Source: Phenylobacterium sp. (GTDB lineage: Bacteria; Pseudomonadota; Alphaproteobacteria; Caulobacterales; Caulobacteraceae). Taken from it: a stretch of 32,988 bases of DNA. How positions within the stretch are numbered: position 1 is the stretch's first letter; every line of letters starts with the position of its first letter. Both the position numbers and the translations under genes were made by a program. The DNA lies in the NCBI RefSeq assembly GCF_025934275.1, contig NZ_JAICYI010000038.1, positions 1-32,988 on the forward strand, read 5' to 3'. This document shows positions 17,129 through 25,794 of this stretch, piece after piece. A model generated the notes under the pieces. The model made no database searches. It saw only the letters and a list, made by a program, of their open reading frames with translations, and was not told the DNA's origin.

Positions 17129-17359
17129 TTACGCCCTGAGGCTGCGCGCCAGGATCTCCAGCGTCAGCCGCGCGGCCGCCTTGGTGTCGTCCGGCTCGCC
17201 GCGTTCGAACACCGCGAGGCCGGCGTCGAACAGCTGGTCGATCTCCTCGGCGCTCAGGACGCCTTTGCGCTTGAGCGTCGAGAGCGTCCCGACCACGATC
17301 GCATGCAGCGCGGCCAACATGCCCGCGCGCTCGGCGTCGGGGCTCAATTCGTTGTCCAT
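17129..17359 (-). CDS. Conserved-looking small soluble protein (76 aa), unknown function
   Basis: From ATG 17359, with GGGAGG eight bases upstream, the frame encodes 76 residues. They are helical and amphipathic (ERAGMLAALHAIVVGTLSTL, KGVLSAEEIDQLFDAGLAV, AARLTLEILARSL), with no signal peptide or membrane segment. It is convergent with the 48-aa gene, only three bases away. The helical content suggests a small helical bundle or dimer; I recognise no family. Confidence 0.72.
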   Translation of the reverse strand: MDNELSPDAERAGMLAALHAIVVGTLSTLKRKGVLSAEEIDQLFDAGLAVFERGEPDDTKAAARLTLEILARSLRA

Positions 17360-17485
17360 GGCTTGCGCCTCCCGAGATTTTTCAGCTTCAGTTCACCTCG
17401 CCGCGTCAAAGAGTCCAGGCGCGAGGGGGGCCCAGGGCACGCTTCCCGGCTTGTTGCGTTGTAGCCCGTCATGCCAAAGGTCCGC

Positions 17486-17887
17486 ATGCTGATCCGAACC
17501 ACCCTGGCGCTGGCCGTCAGCCTTTCAGCCCTCAACGCGCAGGCCGCGGATCTCTCCCGGGTCGCCGCGGCGTTCGGCAACACGGTGCTCTCCATCTATC
17601 CGGACGGACGCTCGCAGAAGATCTGGCTGCATCCGGACGGCAGCTGGAACGGGGTTGGGCGAAACGGGGTGCTGCTGAACGGCCGCTGGAGCACCAAGGG
17701 CGACAAGGTCTGCCTTCGCCAATCGCACCCGCCGACGCTGCCGTTCTCCTATTGCACGGGCTTCCCGGCCGATCCGCACATCGGCGTCACCTGGAGCTCG
17801 CATGACTTCGTGGGCCGGCCCATCGAGCTGACCGTGGTCAAGGGTCTTGTCGAAGCCCAGAACCCGCCGCCGGTGCAGGCGCGGTAG
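17486..17887 (+). CDS. Secreted small beta-rich protein, unknown function
   Basis: I chose ATG 17486, with AAAGG five bases upstream, over the earlier ATG 17471, which lacks a site. Residues 1-20 are a signal peptide (MLIRTTLALAVSLSALNAQA). The mature 110 residues are rich in Trp, Gly and Asp strands (SIYPDGRSQKIWLHPDGSWN, GVLLNGRWSTKGDKVCLRQ) with a Cys pair (KVCLR and FSYCTG) likely to form a disulphide. The pattern is like small periplasmic beta-sandwich proteins (DUF995-like), but that match is weak. It converges with the beta-lactamase-like gene downstream. Confidence 0.72.
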   Translation: MLIRTTLALAVSLSALNAQAADLSRVAAAFGNTVLSIYPDGRSQKIWLHPDGSWNGVGRNGVLLNGRWSTKGDKVCLRQSHPPTLPFSYCTGFPADPHIGVTWSSHDFVGRPIELTVVKGLVEAQNPPPVQAR

Positions 17888-17892
17888 GAGGG

Positions 17893-19059
17893 CTACCGGG
17901 CCGTTTCGGAGGCCGAGCCGATCGAGGCGACCTGCTGGCGCGCTTCCTCGGCCGGGCCCTGATCGCGCCACCAAGCGGCCAGCGTCCGCGAGACCGCCTG
18001 CATGAGCTGCAGTCGCGCCGGCACCGGCTTGCGGGTCTGGCGCATCATCACCGCCACCGCGAAGGTCTTGCCGTCGGGGGCAGTGACCAGGCCAACGTCG
18101 TTGATGCCGATCGAAGCGCCCCTCCAGTCGGGGCCGGTGCCGGTCTTGTGGGCGATGGACCAGCCGCGCGGCAAGCCAGCGCGAAGCCTGGAGCCGCCGG
18201 TCCGGCACTCCGCCATCAGCTCCAGCATCACCTGGGTGGAGGCCGGCGACAGGAGCTCGCCCCGCTTCAGCGCCGCGAGCGAACGGGTGATGGCCGCAGG
18301 CTTGGCGCCGTCGGGCGGGTTGGCGAGGTAGTCCGCGAGCGCCCGATCGCGCACGCTGTCCGGCAACTGTTCGCGGGCGGTTTTCCAGATCCAGGTCAGG
18401 CCGTATTCCGGCTTCCAGGTCAGCCCAGCCGCGCGGGTCTGCATGTCGCGTTCGGTCTCGCCGACGCCGAGGCCGTCCAGCCCCTTCTCGGCCAAGGTGC
18501 GGGTGACGACCCCGCCGCCGCCCAGCTCGCGGATCAGCTTGTCGTTGGCCGCATTGTCGCTCTCGGTCAGCGCCCGGCGGAGCAGGTCGTAGACGGTGGT
18601 CTCGTAACCCTTGCTGCCGCGGATGCGCGAGGCGAGCGGCTGGTTGAAGACCGAGCGGTCGTCCTGCGTCAGCACCACCTTCTGCTGGAGGCTCATGGCC
18701 CCCCGGTCCACGGCCTGCAGGGCCGACAGCGCCACCCAGAGCTTGGAGACGCTCTGCTGCGGGAATACCTCCTCGCCCGCCACCTCGGCGGTCCAGCGCT
18801 GCGAGACGTAGGTCACGGCGATGCCCACCGGCTCGCGGTAGCGTTCGGCGAGCTTCTCCAGGGCCGCCTGCAGATCCTGGGGCGCGGGCGGGGCGTGGAA
18901 GGCGACCTTGGTCACCCGGGGCGCGGAGGTGTGCGCCAGGGAGGGGCCGCCGTGCCCGTCGAACAGCCAGCCCGCGGCGCCGACGGCGACGGCCAAGCCC
19001 AGAGCCGCCACCGTCGCCACGCCACGCGTCCGGCGACGCCAGAGTCTTCGTCTGCGCAT
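17893..19059 (-). CDS. Class A beta-lactamase-like serine hydrolase
   Basis: The 388-residue protein begins with an Arg-rich TM or signal anchor (MRRRRLWRRRTRGVATVAAL). The penicillin-recognising fold shows SVSK (nucleophile Ser about 103, Lys 106), TESDNAAND (SDN about 167-169), an omega-loop candidate GETERDMQT (Glu about 203, in the Glu166 place, with Gln for Asn170) and AHKTGTGP (KTG about 305). Glu166 is kept but the usual ExxLN motif is ERDMQ, so a real beta-lactamase role is open. A peptidoglycan-directed serine hydrolase is equally likely. ATG 19059 is only seven bases from the dmeF stop, so it is read with that gene. Confidence 0.88.
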   Translation of the reverse strand: MRRRRLWRRRTRGVATVAALGLAVAVGAAGWLFDGHGGPSLAHTSAPRVTKVAFHAPPAPQDLQAALEKLAERYREPVGIAVTYVSQRWTAEVAGEEVFPQQSVSKLWVALSALQAVDRGAMSLQQKVVLTQDDRSVFNQPLASRIRGSKGYETTVYDLLRRALTESDNAANDKLIRELGGGGVVTRTLAEKGLDGLGVGETERDMQTRAAGLTWKPEYGLTWIWKTAREQLPDSVRDRALADYLANPPDGAKPAAITRSLAALKRGELLSPASTQVMLELMAECRTGGSRLRAGLPRGWSIAHKTGTGPDWRGASIGINDVGLVTAPDGKTFAVAVMMRQTRKPVPARLQLMQAVSRTLAAWWRDQGPAEEARQQVASIGSASETAR

Positions 19060-19066
19060 GCGGGAC

Positions 19067-20017
19067 CTAACGCGCGAGGCCATCGGCCGGACCGTGGCCC
19101 GGTTCGGCTTCGCGGCGCAACTCGATCGTGACGTGGCTGAGCGCCGCAATCCCCGCCAGCCGCGCCCGCAGCGCCTCGGCGGTGCGCCCGGCCGGCGCCG
19201 CCACCGCCGCGACCGCGGCGACGCGCCCCGGACCCAGCCGCCAGAGATGCAGATCGACCACCCGCTCGCCCTCGGCCTCCAGCCGTGCGCGCAGCTCGCC
19301 CGCCAGCTTCGGCGACGGCGTCATGTCCAGCAGCGCCGCCCCGGCGCGCACGAGGAGCGTCGCGGCGAACTGCGCCACCAGGCCTGCGCCGATGAGGCCG
19401 GTCACCGGGTCGGCCCAGGTCCAGCCGAAGCTGCGGCCGGCGGCCAGGCCCGCGATCGCCAGCACGCCCACGATGGCGTCGGCGGAAAGGTGCAGGTGGG
19501 CTGCGGCGATGTTGAGGTCGCCCGCCTCGTCCGGCCCGTGCGCGCCGCGCCGCGGCTTGAGCAGCGCCACGCAGACCAGGGTCACGACGAGCCCCGCCGC
19601 CGCCAGCCGCAGGGCCGAGCCATAGTCGACCGCTTGCGGCGCGATGAGCCGCTGGACGCTTTCCACCGCGATGGCGACCGCCGTCACCGCCAGCACCACG
19701 GCGTTGGCGAAGCCGGCCAGGTAGCCAAGCTTGCCAGCGCCGAAGGCGAACCGCGGGTCGGCGGCGTAGCGCCGGGCCATGCGATAGGCGACGGCCGCGA
19801 CCAGCAGGGCGGCCACGTGCGCGGCCATGTGCAGGCCGCTGGCGGTCAGCGCCATCGAGCGGAAGGCGAGGCCGCCGGCCACCTGGGCGACGAGCGTCGC
19901 GGCGCAGATCGCCGTCACGATCCAGGTCCGCCGCTCGTTCCTGGCATGGTCCGCGCCCAGGTAGCCGCGGTCGCGACGGTAGGCGTCGAGCTCCGGCGAT
20001 TGCGGGGCGGTGGCCAT
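19067..20017 (-). CDS. dmeF: DmeF-type CDF cation exporter (Co2+/Ni2+)
   Basis: Cation diffusion facilitators export divalent metals with a proton antiport. Six TM segments are evident, starting TWIVTAICAATLVAQVAG. TM2 carries GLHMAAHVAAL (HxxxH, His about 63 and 67), the DmeF feature in place of the HxxxD of zinc CDFs, and TM5 carries LHLSADAIVGVLA (HxxxD). FGAGKLGYLAGFANAVVLA is the typical DmeF TM3 stretch. A C-terminal cytoplasmic domain follows. The 316-residue length fits. It is followed at seven bases by a serine hydrolase and is divergent from the COG0523 GTPase, across a Zur/Fur-like palindrome. Confidence 0.93.
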   Translation of the reverse strand: MATAPQSPELDAYRRDRGYLGADHARNERRTWIVTAICAATLVAQVAGGLAFRSMALTASGLHMAAHVAALLVAAVAYRMARRYAADPRFAFGAGKLGYLAGFANAVVLAVTAVAIAVESVQRLIAPQAVDYGSALRLAAAGLVVTLVCVALLKPRRGAHGPDEAGDLNIAAAHLHLSADAIVGVLAIAGLAAGRSFGWTWADPVTGLIGAGLVAQFAATLLVRAGAALLDMTPSPKLAGELRARLEAEGERVVDLHLWRLGPGRVAAVAAVAAPAGRTAEALRARLAGIAALSHVTIELRREAEPGHGPADGLAR

Positions 20018-20021
20018 CGAG

Positions 20022-20036
20022 TGTTACGGTATAACA
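20022..20036. promoter_or_regulatory. Zur/Fur-like palindromic operator between dmeF and COG0523 gene
   Basis: TGTTA-CGGTA-TAACA is an inverted repeat with perfect five-base arms and a five-base spacer, similar to Fur-family (Zur) boxes with a TGTTA/TAACA core. It contains TATAAC, a possible -10 for the plus-strand COG0523 gene 47 bases downstream, and lies 5-19 bases before the dmeF ATG, next to its ribosome binding site. Assignment to Zur is inferred from the downstream metal-chaperone gene. Confidence 0.5.
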
Positions 20037-20083
20037 ACTCGCAGCGCTTTTGAAACCGCGGGCGCTCGCCTACATGTCGTCGC

Positions 20084-21166
20084 ATGAGCGAGAGCCCCGC
20101 CGCCAAGGCCCCCGAGACCAAGACCCCCGTGACCGTGCTGACCGGCTATCTCGGCGCCGGCAAGACCACGCTGCTCAACCGCATCCTGACCGAGGATCAC
20201 GGCAAGAAGTACGCCGTGATCATCAACGAGTTCGGCGAGATCGGCATCGACAACGACCTGGTGGTGGGCGCCGACGAGGAAGTCTTCGAGATGTCCAACG
20301 GCTGCGTCTGCTGCACGGTGCGCGGCGACCTGATCCGGGTGCTCTCGGGGCTGATGAAGCGCAAGGGCAAGTTCGACGCGATCATCGTCGAGACCACCGG
20401 CCTGGCCGATCCGGCCCCGGTCGCCCAGACCTTCTTCGTCGACGACGACGTCCGCGCCAAGACCCAGCTCGACAGCGTGACCACCGTGGTCGACGCCAAG
20501 CACCTGCCGCTGCGGCTGCAGGACTCCCGCGAGGCGGCCGAGCAGATCGCCTTCGCCGACCAGATCATCCTCAACAAGACCGACCTGGTCTCGGAGGCGG
20601 AGCTGCGCGAGGTGGAGAGCGCCATCCGCAGGCTGAACCCGCTGGCGCCGATCGTGCGCACCGTCCGCAGCCAGGCGCCGCTGGAAGCGATCCTGGGGCG
20701 GCGCTCGTTCGACCTGTCGCGGATCACCGAGCTACAGCCGGAGTTCCTCAACCCCGCCCACGGCGAGCCCGGCCACGTGCACGACGAAGCCTGCGAGCAC
20801 GACCATGACCACGCCGGCCACGCGCACGAGGATCACGACCACGGCCACATCCACGACCACGTGGCCGAGAGCGGCATCCGCGGCGTCTCGCTGTCCTCGG
20901 AGAAGCCGCTGGACGCCAACCGGCTGACCGGCTGGCTGAACAACCTGCTGCAGACCAAGGGCCCCGACATCCTGCGCGCCAAGGGCATCCTCGACGTCAA
21001 GGGCGAGGACCGGCGGCTGGTGTTCCAGGCCGTGCACATGATCCTGGAGGGCGACTTCCAGGGCGAGTGGAAGCCGGGCGAAAAGCGCTACTCGCGGATG
21101 GTGTTCATCGGCCGCGACCTCGACGAAGCGGCGCTCCGGGCCGGATTCGAGTCCTGCATCGCCTGA
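20084..21166 (+). CDS. COG0523 (CobW/ZigA-type) metal-chaperone GTPase
   Basis: COG0523 proteins are G3E GTPases that insert metals into client proteins; many are Zur-controlled zinc chaperones. The product has the P-loop [10 protein letters not shown] (about 21-30), the conserved [13 protein letters not shown], the metal-binding CxCC in [10 protein letters not shown] (Cys about 74, 76, 77), [10 protein letters not shown] and base-recognition NKTD. A strikingly His/Asp-rich linker ([18 protein letters not shown], about 230-260) precedes the C-terminal CobW_C domain ([30 protein letters not shown]). The 360-residue length is normal. Together with the palindrome 47 bases upstream it suggests a zinc role. 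Confidence 0.93.
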   Translation: MSESPAAKAPETKTPVTVLTGYLGAGKTTLLNRILTEDHGKKYAVIINEFGEIGIDNDLVVGADEEVFEMSNGCVCCTVRGDLIRVLSGLMKRKGKFDAIIVETTGLADPAPVAQTFFVDDDVRAKTQLDSVTTVVDAKHLPLRLQDSREAAEQIAFADQIILNKTDLVSEAELREVESAIRRLNPLAPIVRTVRSQAPLEAILGRRSFDLSRITELQPEFLNPAHGEPGHVHDEACEHDHDHAGHAHEDHDHGHIHDHVAESGIRGVSLSSEKPLDANRLTGWLNNLLQTKGPDILRAKGILDVKGEDRRLVFQAVHMILEGDFQGEWKPGEKRYSRMVFIGRDLDEAALRAGFESCIA

Positions 21167-21170
21167 CGGC

Positions 21171-21211
21171 CGGCGGCGGTCTGGGCGCCTCGCGGCCGCC
21201 GCACAGTTTTT
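21171..21211 (+). terminator. Possible terminator after COG0523 gene
   Basis: CGGCGGC (21171-21177) pairs with GCCGCCG (21195-21201) and is followed by CACAG and TTTTT (21207-21211). The loop is long at 17 bases and the T run starts five bases late, so confidence is moderate. Confidence 0.4.
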
Positions 21212-21223
21212 CGGTTGAACTGT
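21203..21223. promoter_or_regulatory. Inverted repeat upstream of SET-domain gene
   Basis: ACAGTT (21203-21208) and AACTGT (21218-21223) are perfect six-base arms separated by nine bases, about 66 bases before the SET gene. It could be an operator for that gene. It partly shares the T run of the possible upstream terminator. Confidence 0.3.
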
Positions 21224-21288
21224 CGCCGCATTGGCGAACTTAGACGACCGCCGAGCGATATCGCTGCGCGGAGAGGGACAGTTCGCCC

Positions 21289-21675
21289 ATGATGATGGTG
21301 GAGACCGAACTCAAACCCAGCCCGATCCATGGGCTGGGGGTGTTCCTGCTGAAGCCCGTGAAGAAGGGCGATCTGATCTGGCGTTTCGACGGGCGGATCG
21401 ACCGGGTCTACACGCCCGACGAGGTGGCGAGCCTGCCGGCGCACGCGCAAGCGTACCTCGCGACCTACTGCACGTGGCACGAGGGGACCGGCGTGTTCGT
21501 CCTCTGCGGCGACAACGGCCGCTACTTCAACCATTCGGAAGACCCGACCACCGTCTCCACCGGCATCTCGTTCGGCGAGGACCACGCCGCGCGCGATCTC
21601 GCCGCCGGCGAGGAGCTGACCAGCGACTACCGCACCATCTGCGACCAGGTCCGCCGGCATGGGAACGGTTTCTGA
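21289..21675 (+). CDS. SET-domain protein (protein lysine methyltransferase-like)
   Basis: The 128-residue protein is a compact SET domain. SPIHGLGVFLLKPVKKGDLI is the N-terminal motif, YFNHSEDP the NHS motif that binds SAM and target, and AAGEELTSDYRT the GEELxxDY motif with the catalytic Tyr. No pre-SET or post-SET domain is present and only one TYCTWH Cys is near. Bacterial SET proteins of this size are thought to methylate lysines of unknown targets. The start is ATG 21289 or 21292. It stands alone, convergent with mtgA. Confidence 0.88.
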   Translation: MMMVETELKPSPIHGLGVFLLKPVKKGDLIWRFDGRIDRVYTPDEVASLPAHAQAYLATYCTWHEGTGVFVLCGDNGRYFNHSEDPTTVSTGISFGEDHAARDLAAGEELTSDYRTICDQVRRHGNGF

Positions 21676-21759
21676 CGTCGGCTGGGGAACAAACTTGGGC
21701 GAACGACGCTCAAAGAAGCGCGGCCCTGAACGAGCCCAACTCCAGTCGGCCGCCAGATC

Positions 21760-21799
21760 CGCCAATTGGCGCCCCCCGGTCCTCCCCCCGGACCGGGGG
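21760..21799. terminator. Strong bidirectional hairpin between SET gene and mtgA
   Basis: CCCCCGGTCC (21773-21782) and GGACCGGGGG (21790-21799) form a 10-base-pair perfect stem with a seven-base C-rich loop. Just before it is the 12-base palindrome CGCCAATTGGCG (21760-21771). No T tract follows on either strand. The position between convergent genes suggests a transcription barrier or 3' end protection. Confidence 0.45.
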
Positions 21800-21819
21800 C
21801 AAATCTGTTCCGGGCTTCC

Positions 21820-22533
21820 TCAAGGATAGACGCAGGCGTCCAGATCGTCGCGCCGCACCACGCCGGCGCGGGCCACGATGGTCCCCGAGCGGCGGCGCAC
21901 ATAAGGGCCGGGCCGGGCGGCGCGCCAGGCCAGCGGGTCAGGGATGATCGCCGCGAGCCGCGCCGCCTGGGCGGGCGCCAGCCGGGCGGCCGAGGTGTGG
22001 AAGTCGTGCTGAGCGGCCGCCTCCGCGCCGTAGACGCCCGGGCCCCACTCGATGGAGTTCAGGTACACCTCCATGATCCGCGGCTTGCCCCAGATCGTCT
22101 CGATCAGCACCGTGAACCAGGCCTCGAGGCCCTTGCGCGGCCAGTCGCGGTGCGGCCACAGGAAGATGTTCTTCGCCGTCTGCTGGGAGATGGTCGAGCC
22201 GCCGCGCAGGCGCTCGGAGACCGCATTGTGGTGCAGCGCCTTCTCGATGGCCGCGAAGTCGAAGCCGTGGTGATGGCAGAACCCGGAGTCCTCCGAAGCG
22301 ATGACCGCGCGCACCAGCTGCGGCGAGATCTTCGAAAGCGGGACCCAGCGGCGATCGAACCCGCGGCCCTCGAAGGCGCGCTCGACCATCAGCCAGGTGA
22401 TCGGCGGCGGGACATAGCGGTAGACCGCCACTGCCGCGATCGGCCCCACGATCAGGACCACCAGGCCGAGCAGCAGCGTCCGGCGGACCAGCCGTCCGAA
22501 GAGACCAGGGCGGGCGCTGGGCTTGCGACTCAC
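21820..22533 (-). CDS. mtgA: MtgA, monofunctional peptidoglycan glycosyltransferase
   Basis: MtgA polymerises lipid II into glycan strands without a transpeptidase domain. The 237-residue length is typical. One TM helix ([20 protein letters not shown]) precedes the GT51 domain with motifs [17 protein letters not shown] (catalytic Glu), [31 protein letters not shown] and [14 protein letters not shown] chose GTG 22533, with GGAAGG five bases upstream. The open frame runs on to 23148, but that overlaps the divergent nitroreductase. Confidence 0.95.
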   Translation of the reverse strand: MSRKPSARPGLFGRLVRRTLLLGLVVLIVGPIAAVAVYRYVPPPITWLMVERAFEGRGFDRRWVPLSKISPQLVRAVIASEDSGFCHHHGFDFAAIEKALHHNAVSERLRGGSTISQQTAKNIFLWPHRDWPRKGLEAWFTVLIETIWGKPRIMEVYLNSIEWGPGVYGAEAAAQHDFHTSAARLAPAQAARLAAIIPDPLAWRAARPGPYVRRRSGTIVARAGVVRRDDLDACVYP

Positions 22534-22599
22534 GTTTGCCTTCCCCCGGGACAGGCCGATAGGTGGGCGGAAGCTGAAGGCCAAGATGGTTGCCGGGAC

Positions 22600-23283
22600 A
22601 TGAACGTGAGCGAGGCGGTCGAGGCGCGGGTCACCATCCGCGCCTTCCTGGACAAACCGGTGGCGGGCGAGACGCTGAAGGACATCCTGGTCCGCGCCGC
22701 CCGAGCGCCCTCCGGCGGGAACCTGCAGCCCTGGCGCGTCTATGCGCTGAGCGGCCAGCCGCTCAGCGACTTCAAGGCGATCGTCAAAGCCAACCCGTTC
22801 GGCGAGACACCGGAGTACGACGTCTATCCGGCCAACTTGTGGGAGCCGTTCCGCACCCGCCGCTGGCAGAACGGCGAGGACCTCTACGCCACCATCGGCA
22901 TCCCGCGCGAGGACAAACCGGCGAGGCTCCGCCAGCTCGCCAAGAACGGCGAGTTCTTCGGCGCCCCGGTGGGGATCTTCTTCTGTCTCGACCGCAATCT
23001 CGGCCCGCCGCAGTGGGCGGACCTCGGCATGTACATGCAGAACGTCATGCTGCTGGCGCTCGAGCGCGGGCTCGACACGTGCCCGCAGGAGTACTGGGCG
23101 CGCTATCCCGGGACGGTGGCGAAGTTCCTCGGCATGCCGGCCGACCACATGCTGTTCTCAGGCATGGCCATGGGCTACCGCGACCCCGAGCACCCGATCA
23201 ACAGGCTCAGGGCCAGCCGCGACCCGTTCGAGCTGTGGGGCGAACTCCTCGGTTTCGAGGACCTTCAGGCGAGCGCGGGCTGA
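22600..23283 (+). CDS. Nitroreductase-family FMN flavoprotein
   Basis: The 227-residue protein has the nitroreductase fold. [15 protein letters not shown] contains the FMN-phosphate RxTxRxF motif, [17 protein letters not shown] is the typical SxxNxQPW segment, and [14 protein letters not shown] and [20 protein letters not shown] complete the FMN/NAD(P)H site. Such enzymes reduce nitro- or quinone compounds; the natural substrate is unknown. ATG 22600 is supported by the in-frame conserved start, with no strong ribosome binding site. It is divergent from mtgA, and its 3' end overlaps the VOC gene by 19 bases in opposite orientation. Confidence 0.92.
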   Translation: MNVSEAVEARVTIRAFLDKPVAGETLKDILVRAARAPSGGNLQPWRVYALSGQPLSDFKAIVKANPFGETPEYDVYPANLWEPFRTRRWQNGEDLYATIGIPREDKPARLRQLAKNGEFFGAPVGIFFCLDRNLGPPQWADLGMYMQNVMLLALERGLDTCPQEYWARYPGTVAKFLGMPADHMLFSGMAMGYRDPEHPINRLRASRDPFELWGELLGFEDLQASAG

Positions 23284-23759
23284 GCGTTCCGCGCCTCCCG
23301 CCAGGCGTCGAGCGCCGCGCGCGCCTTGCCATGGTCGGCCATCATCTCCGCCTGCGCCGGCAGCTTCACCGCGAGCTCGACCACATAGCCGTTCGGGTCG
23401 CGGAAATAGCTGGAGCGGATGAAGCCGTGGTCCACCGGCCCCCGGATCTCGACGCCGCGCGCCTTCGCCGCCGCGGTGACCCGCTCGACCTCCTCGGCGT
23501 CGGACTCCAGGGCCATATGCAGGTCGAAGTCGTGCTGGGCCTTGAACACGAACGGCTGGTCCGGCGCCTCGAAGAAGGCCACGAACGAGCCGTCCCTGAG
23601 CTCGAAGAAGGTGTGCATGACGTGGGTCTTGCGCCCCGTCTTGGTCTCTTCGATCGGCAGCACGGCGGCGAGCGGCAGGCCGATCACCTCCTCGTAGAAG
23701 GCGCGGGTCTCCTCCGAGTCGCGGCAGCGGAAGGCCATGTGGTGCAGGCGAGCAGGCAT
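23265..23759 (-). CDS. VOC-family (glyoxalase/dioxygenase fold) protein
   Basis: The 164-residue protein has two VOC repeats. The N-terminal one is LHHMAFRCRDSEETRAFYEE, and the C-terminal one ends in SSYFRDPNGYVVELAVKL, with the DPxGxxVEL motif and likely metal ligands (His and Glu). Members include glyoxalases, extradiol dioxygenases and resistance proteins; the substrate cannot be told here. ATG 23759 is preceded by GAGGAG, eight bases upstream. It lies 14 bases downstream of the GST gene, in the same direction. Confidence 0.9.
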   Translation of the reverse strand: MPARLHHMAFRCRDSEETRAFYEEVIGLPLAAVLPIEETKTGRKTHVMHTFFELRDGSFVAFFEAPDQPFVFKAQHDFDLHMALESDAEEVERVTAAAKARGVEIRGPVDHGFIRSSYFRDPNGYVVELAVKLPAQAEMMADHGKARAALDAWREARNAQPALA

Positions 23760-23773
23760 AGCGGCGTCTCCTC

Positions 23774-24445
23774 TCAGGCCGGCTGGGCTGCGGGCTGGCG
23801 CAGCTGCGCCGTCAGCGCATCCCAGGGACCATGGACCGCCTCCCACGACGGCCGGGCGCGGACCGCGGCCAGCCAGCGGGTGACGTTGGGATAGGGACTG
23901 AGATCATAGCCGATCCAGTCGGCCAGGGTGACGTAGGACGCGCCCATGAAGTCGGCGATGGTGGGCTCGTCGCCGCAGAGATAGCCGGCCTGGCCGAGCA
24001 GGTGCTGATCGAGGATGGCGAGCCACTTCTGCGCGCGCGCCGCGCCGCGGGCCAGCACGTCGGCCTGGGTGGCGGGATTATCGAACCCCTGGTCGGGCAG
24101 GACCTGCGGATAGACCAGGTTGTAGCCGAAGTCGCGCAGCAGGCCGGTGTTGAACCAATCCATCAGCTGGTTGACCCGGGCGCGGGCGCGCGGCGCCTTC
24201 GGATAGGCGGGGCCGGCGTCCTCGGCCAGGTGCTTGAGGATCGCCGAGCACTCCGTGAGCACGAAGTCGTCGTCGACCAGGGTCGGCACCGCCTGGTTCG
24301 GATTGACGGCGGCGTAGGCCGGCGCCTGGTGCTCGCCGGCGAACAGGCTGACCACCTGGCGCTCGACCTGTACGGCGGGATGTTCCGCCAGGAACAGCAG
24401 CACCGGACGCGAGGTGGTGGAGATCGGATCGAAGTAGAGCTTCAT
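23774..24445 (-). CDS. Glutathione S-transferase family protein
   Basis: The 223-residue protein has an N-terminal thioredoxin-like domain (MKLYFDPISTTSRPVLLFL, then PNQAVPTLVDDDFVLTECSA with the cis-Pro and ES/TE-type glutathione-binding turn) and an all-helical C-terminal domain with DEPTIADFMGASYVTLADW, the conserved Asp of GST helix 6. ATG 24445 has a purine-rich site (GGGGGAA) upstream. The VOC gene follows closely, a common GST partner for glutathione-linked detoxification. Confidence 0.93.
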   Translation of the reverse strand: MKLYFDPISTTSRPVLLFLAEHPAVQVERQVVSLFAGEHQAPAYAAVNPNQAVPTLVDDDFVLTECSAILKHLAEDAGPAYPKAPRARARVNQLMDWFNTGLLRDFGYNLVYPQVLPDQGFDNPATQADVLARGAARAQKWLAILDQHLLGQAGYLCGDEPTIADFMGASYVTLADWIGYDLSPYPNVTRWLAAVRARPSWEAVHGPWDALTAQLRQPAAQPA

Positions 24446-24592
24446 CGGCGTTTCCCCCGAAGCGCCGCGCGGGCGCTTCCGATTGCGAACGGGCGGACGC
24501 GCCGCCCGGATGAGATTCCGATACGCCCGGCGACCGGCGCTCGGCAATCGCAGTTGCGTGATCAGCCAGCGATCGCGGTTCGCGCCCGGCGG

Positions 24593-25567
24593 CTAAGGCG
24601 CGACCTCGGCCACGCCGGCGTTTCCGTCCTCGTCGCCCCAGGCGACGCGCCCCGCGTCGGCGCGCATGGCGAGCGCCGAGATCGGCGAGCCCTTCTCGGC
24701 CTTGAGCGGAATGATCTTCTGGCCGGCCAGGTCGCAGGCCCAGACGCGGCCGTCGTCGAGGCCCGCGCTCACCCAGCCCAGGGCCGGCGCGGCGGCCACG
24801 CGGACCACCAGGGCGGCCTCGTCGAACCCCACCTCCGCGGCCTGCTTGCCCATCGGCCCCGTCGAACCTGCGAACGGCCAGATCACCACCCCGTTGGCGC
24901 CGGAGGTGGCCAGCATGTCGCCCTTGGCGAGGAAGACGAGGCTCTTCACCTTGGCCGGGTAGCCGCCCATCCGCATGTTCTTCTCGTCGGCCACCCGCCA
25001 GCCGTGCAGCTGGTTGTCCTGCATGGCCGAGACAACGAACTTGCCGTCGGGCGAGAAGGCGCAGGCCACGTGGCTGCCGGCCCACTTCAGGATGCTGGGC
25101 TTCTGGGCCTCGATGCGGGCGTACCACAGGGCGACGCCGCCGTAGGTGGCCGCGGCGATCCGCCGGCCCTTGGGATCGAAGGCCACGCCGGCGACCGACC
25201 TCTCATGAGCGAAGGCGCGCTGGAACTTCGGATCGGCGGCGTCGCGCACCTGCAGGTCGCGCCCGGCGGCGAAGGCGATCAGCCCCGACTCCCCCGAGGC
25301 GGCCACCGCCTCGATCCAGCGGCCGGGCAGGCTTGCGAGCTCCTGCAGCCCGGCCGGCTCGGCCCAGGCCAGGCGGCCGTCATCGCCGCCGGTGACCAGG
25401 CCCTGGCCGGAGGGATGAACCGCCGCGGCGAGCACCGCGCCCTCGTGCGCCTGCTGCGTCTCGCCCGCCTCGAAACGCACCGTGCCGTCGCCCAGCGCAA
25501 AGGCCGCGCGGCCGGCGCGATCGAACAGGGCCGCGGTCACGTAGGCGTCGAAGGCGTAGGCGCTCAT
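24593..25567 (-). CDS. WD40-repeat-like beta-propeller protein
   Basis: The 324-residue protein has several blade-like repeats with VxGVAFDPKGRRIAAATYGG, HVACAFSPDGKFVVSAMQDN and MLATSGANGVVIWPFAG, the HxxxVxxxxFSPDG...D..V.LW pattern. No signal peptide is seen, so it is cytoplasmic and probably a protein-interaction scaffold. There are about six to seven blades, with no other domain. It is separated from the GST gene by 147 bases and is divergent from exbD. The partner is unknown. Confidence 0.85.
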   Translation of the reverse strand: MSAYAFDAYVTAALFDRAGRAAFALGDGTVRFEAGETQQAHEGAVLAAAVHPSGQGLVTGGDDGRLAWAEPAGLQELASLPGRWIEAVAASGESGLIAFAAGRDLQVRDAADPKFQRAFAHERSVAGVAFDPKGRRIAAATYGGVALWYARIEAQKPSILKWAGSHVACAFSPDGKFVVSAMQDNQLHGWRVADEKNMRMGGYPAKVKSLVFLAKGDMLATSGANGVVIWPFAGSTGPMGKQAAEVGFDEAALVVRVAAAPALGWVSAGLDDGRVWACDLAGQKIIPLKAEKGSPISALAMRADAGRVAWGDEDGNAGVAEVAP

Positions 25568-25794
25568 GGCCGCTCCCTAGATCGGCGGGCGACCGGGCGG
25601 AACCCCTGATTTCAAGGCGCCGCGCGAACGCAGGTCTCGGTTGCTGGGCGCCCTCGCGACCTTGGGCGCGCCCCGGACGCCGGCGCGCGCCCGCGACGCG
25701 CTTCGGGCTTTACTTTCCGAAACCGGCTTGCCAAAGGTCTGGCGACTTGAAGCTTAGGGCGCGGAAGACGCCGCCCAGGGAAGGAACACGCAAT

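Noticed and set aside
21686..21706. Possible second LexA box GAAC..GAAC after the SET gene
   Set aside because: The spacing between GAAC repeats is 10 rather than 7 and there is no gene start downstream in a suitable place.
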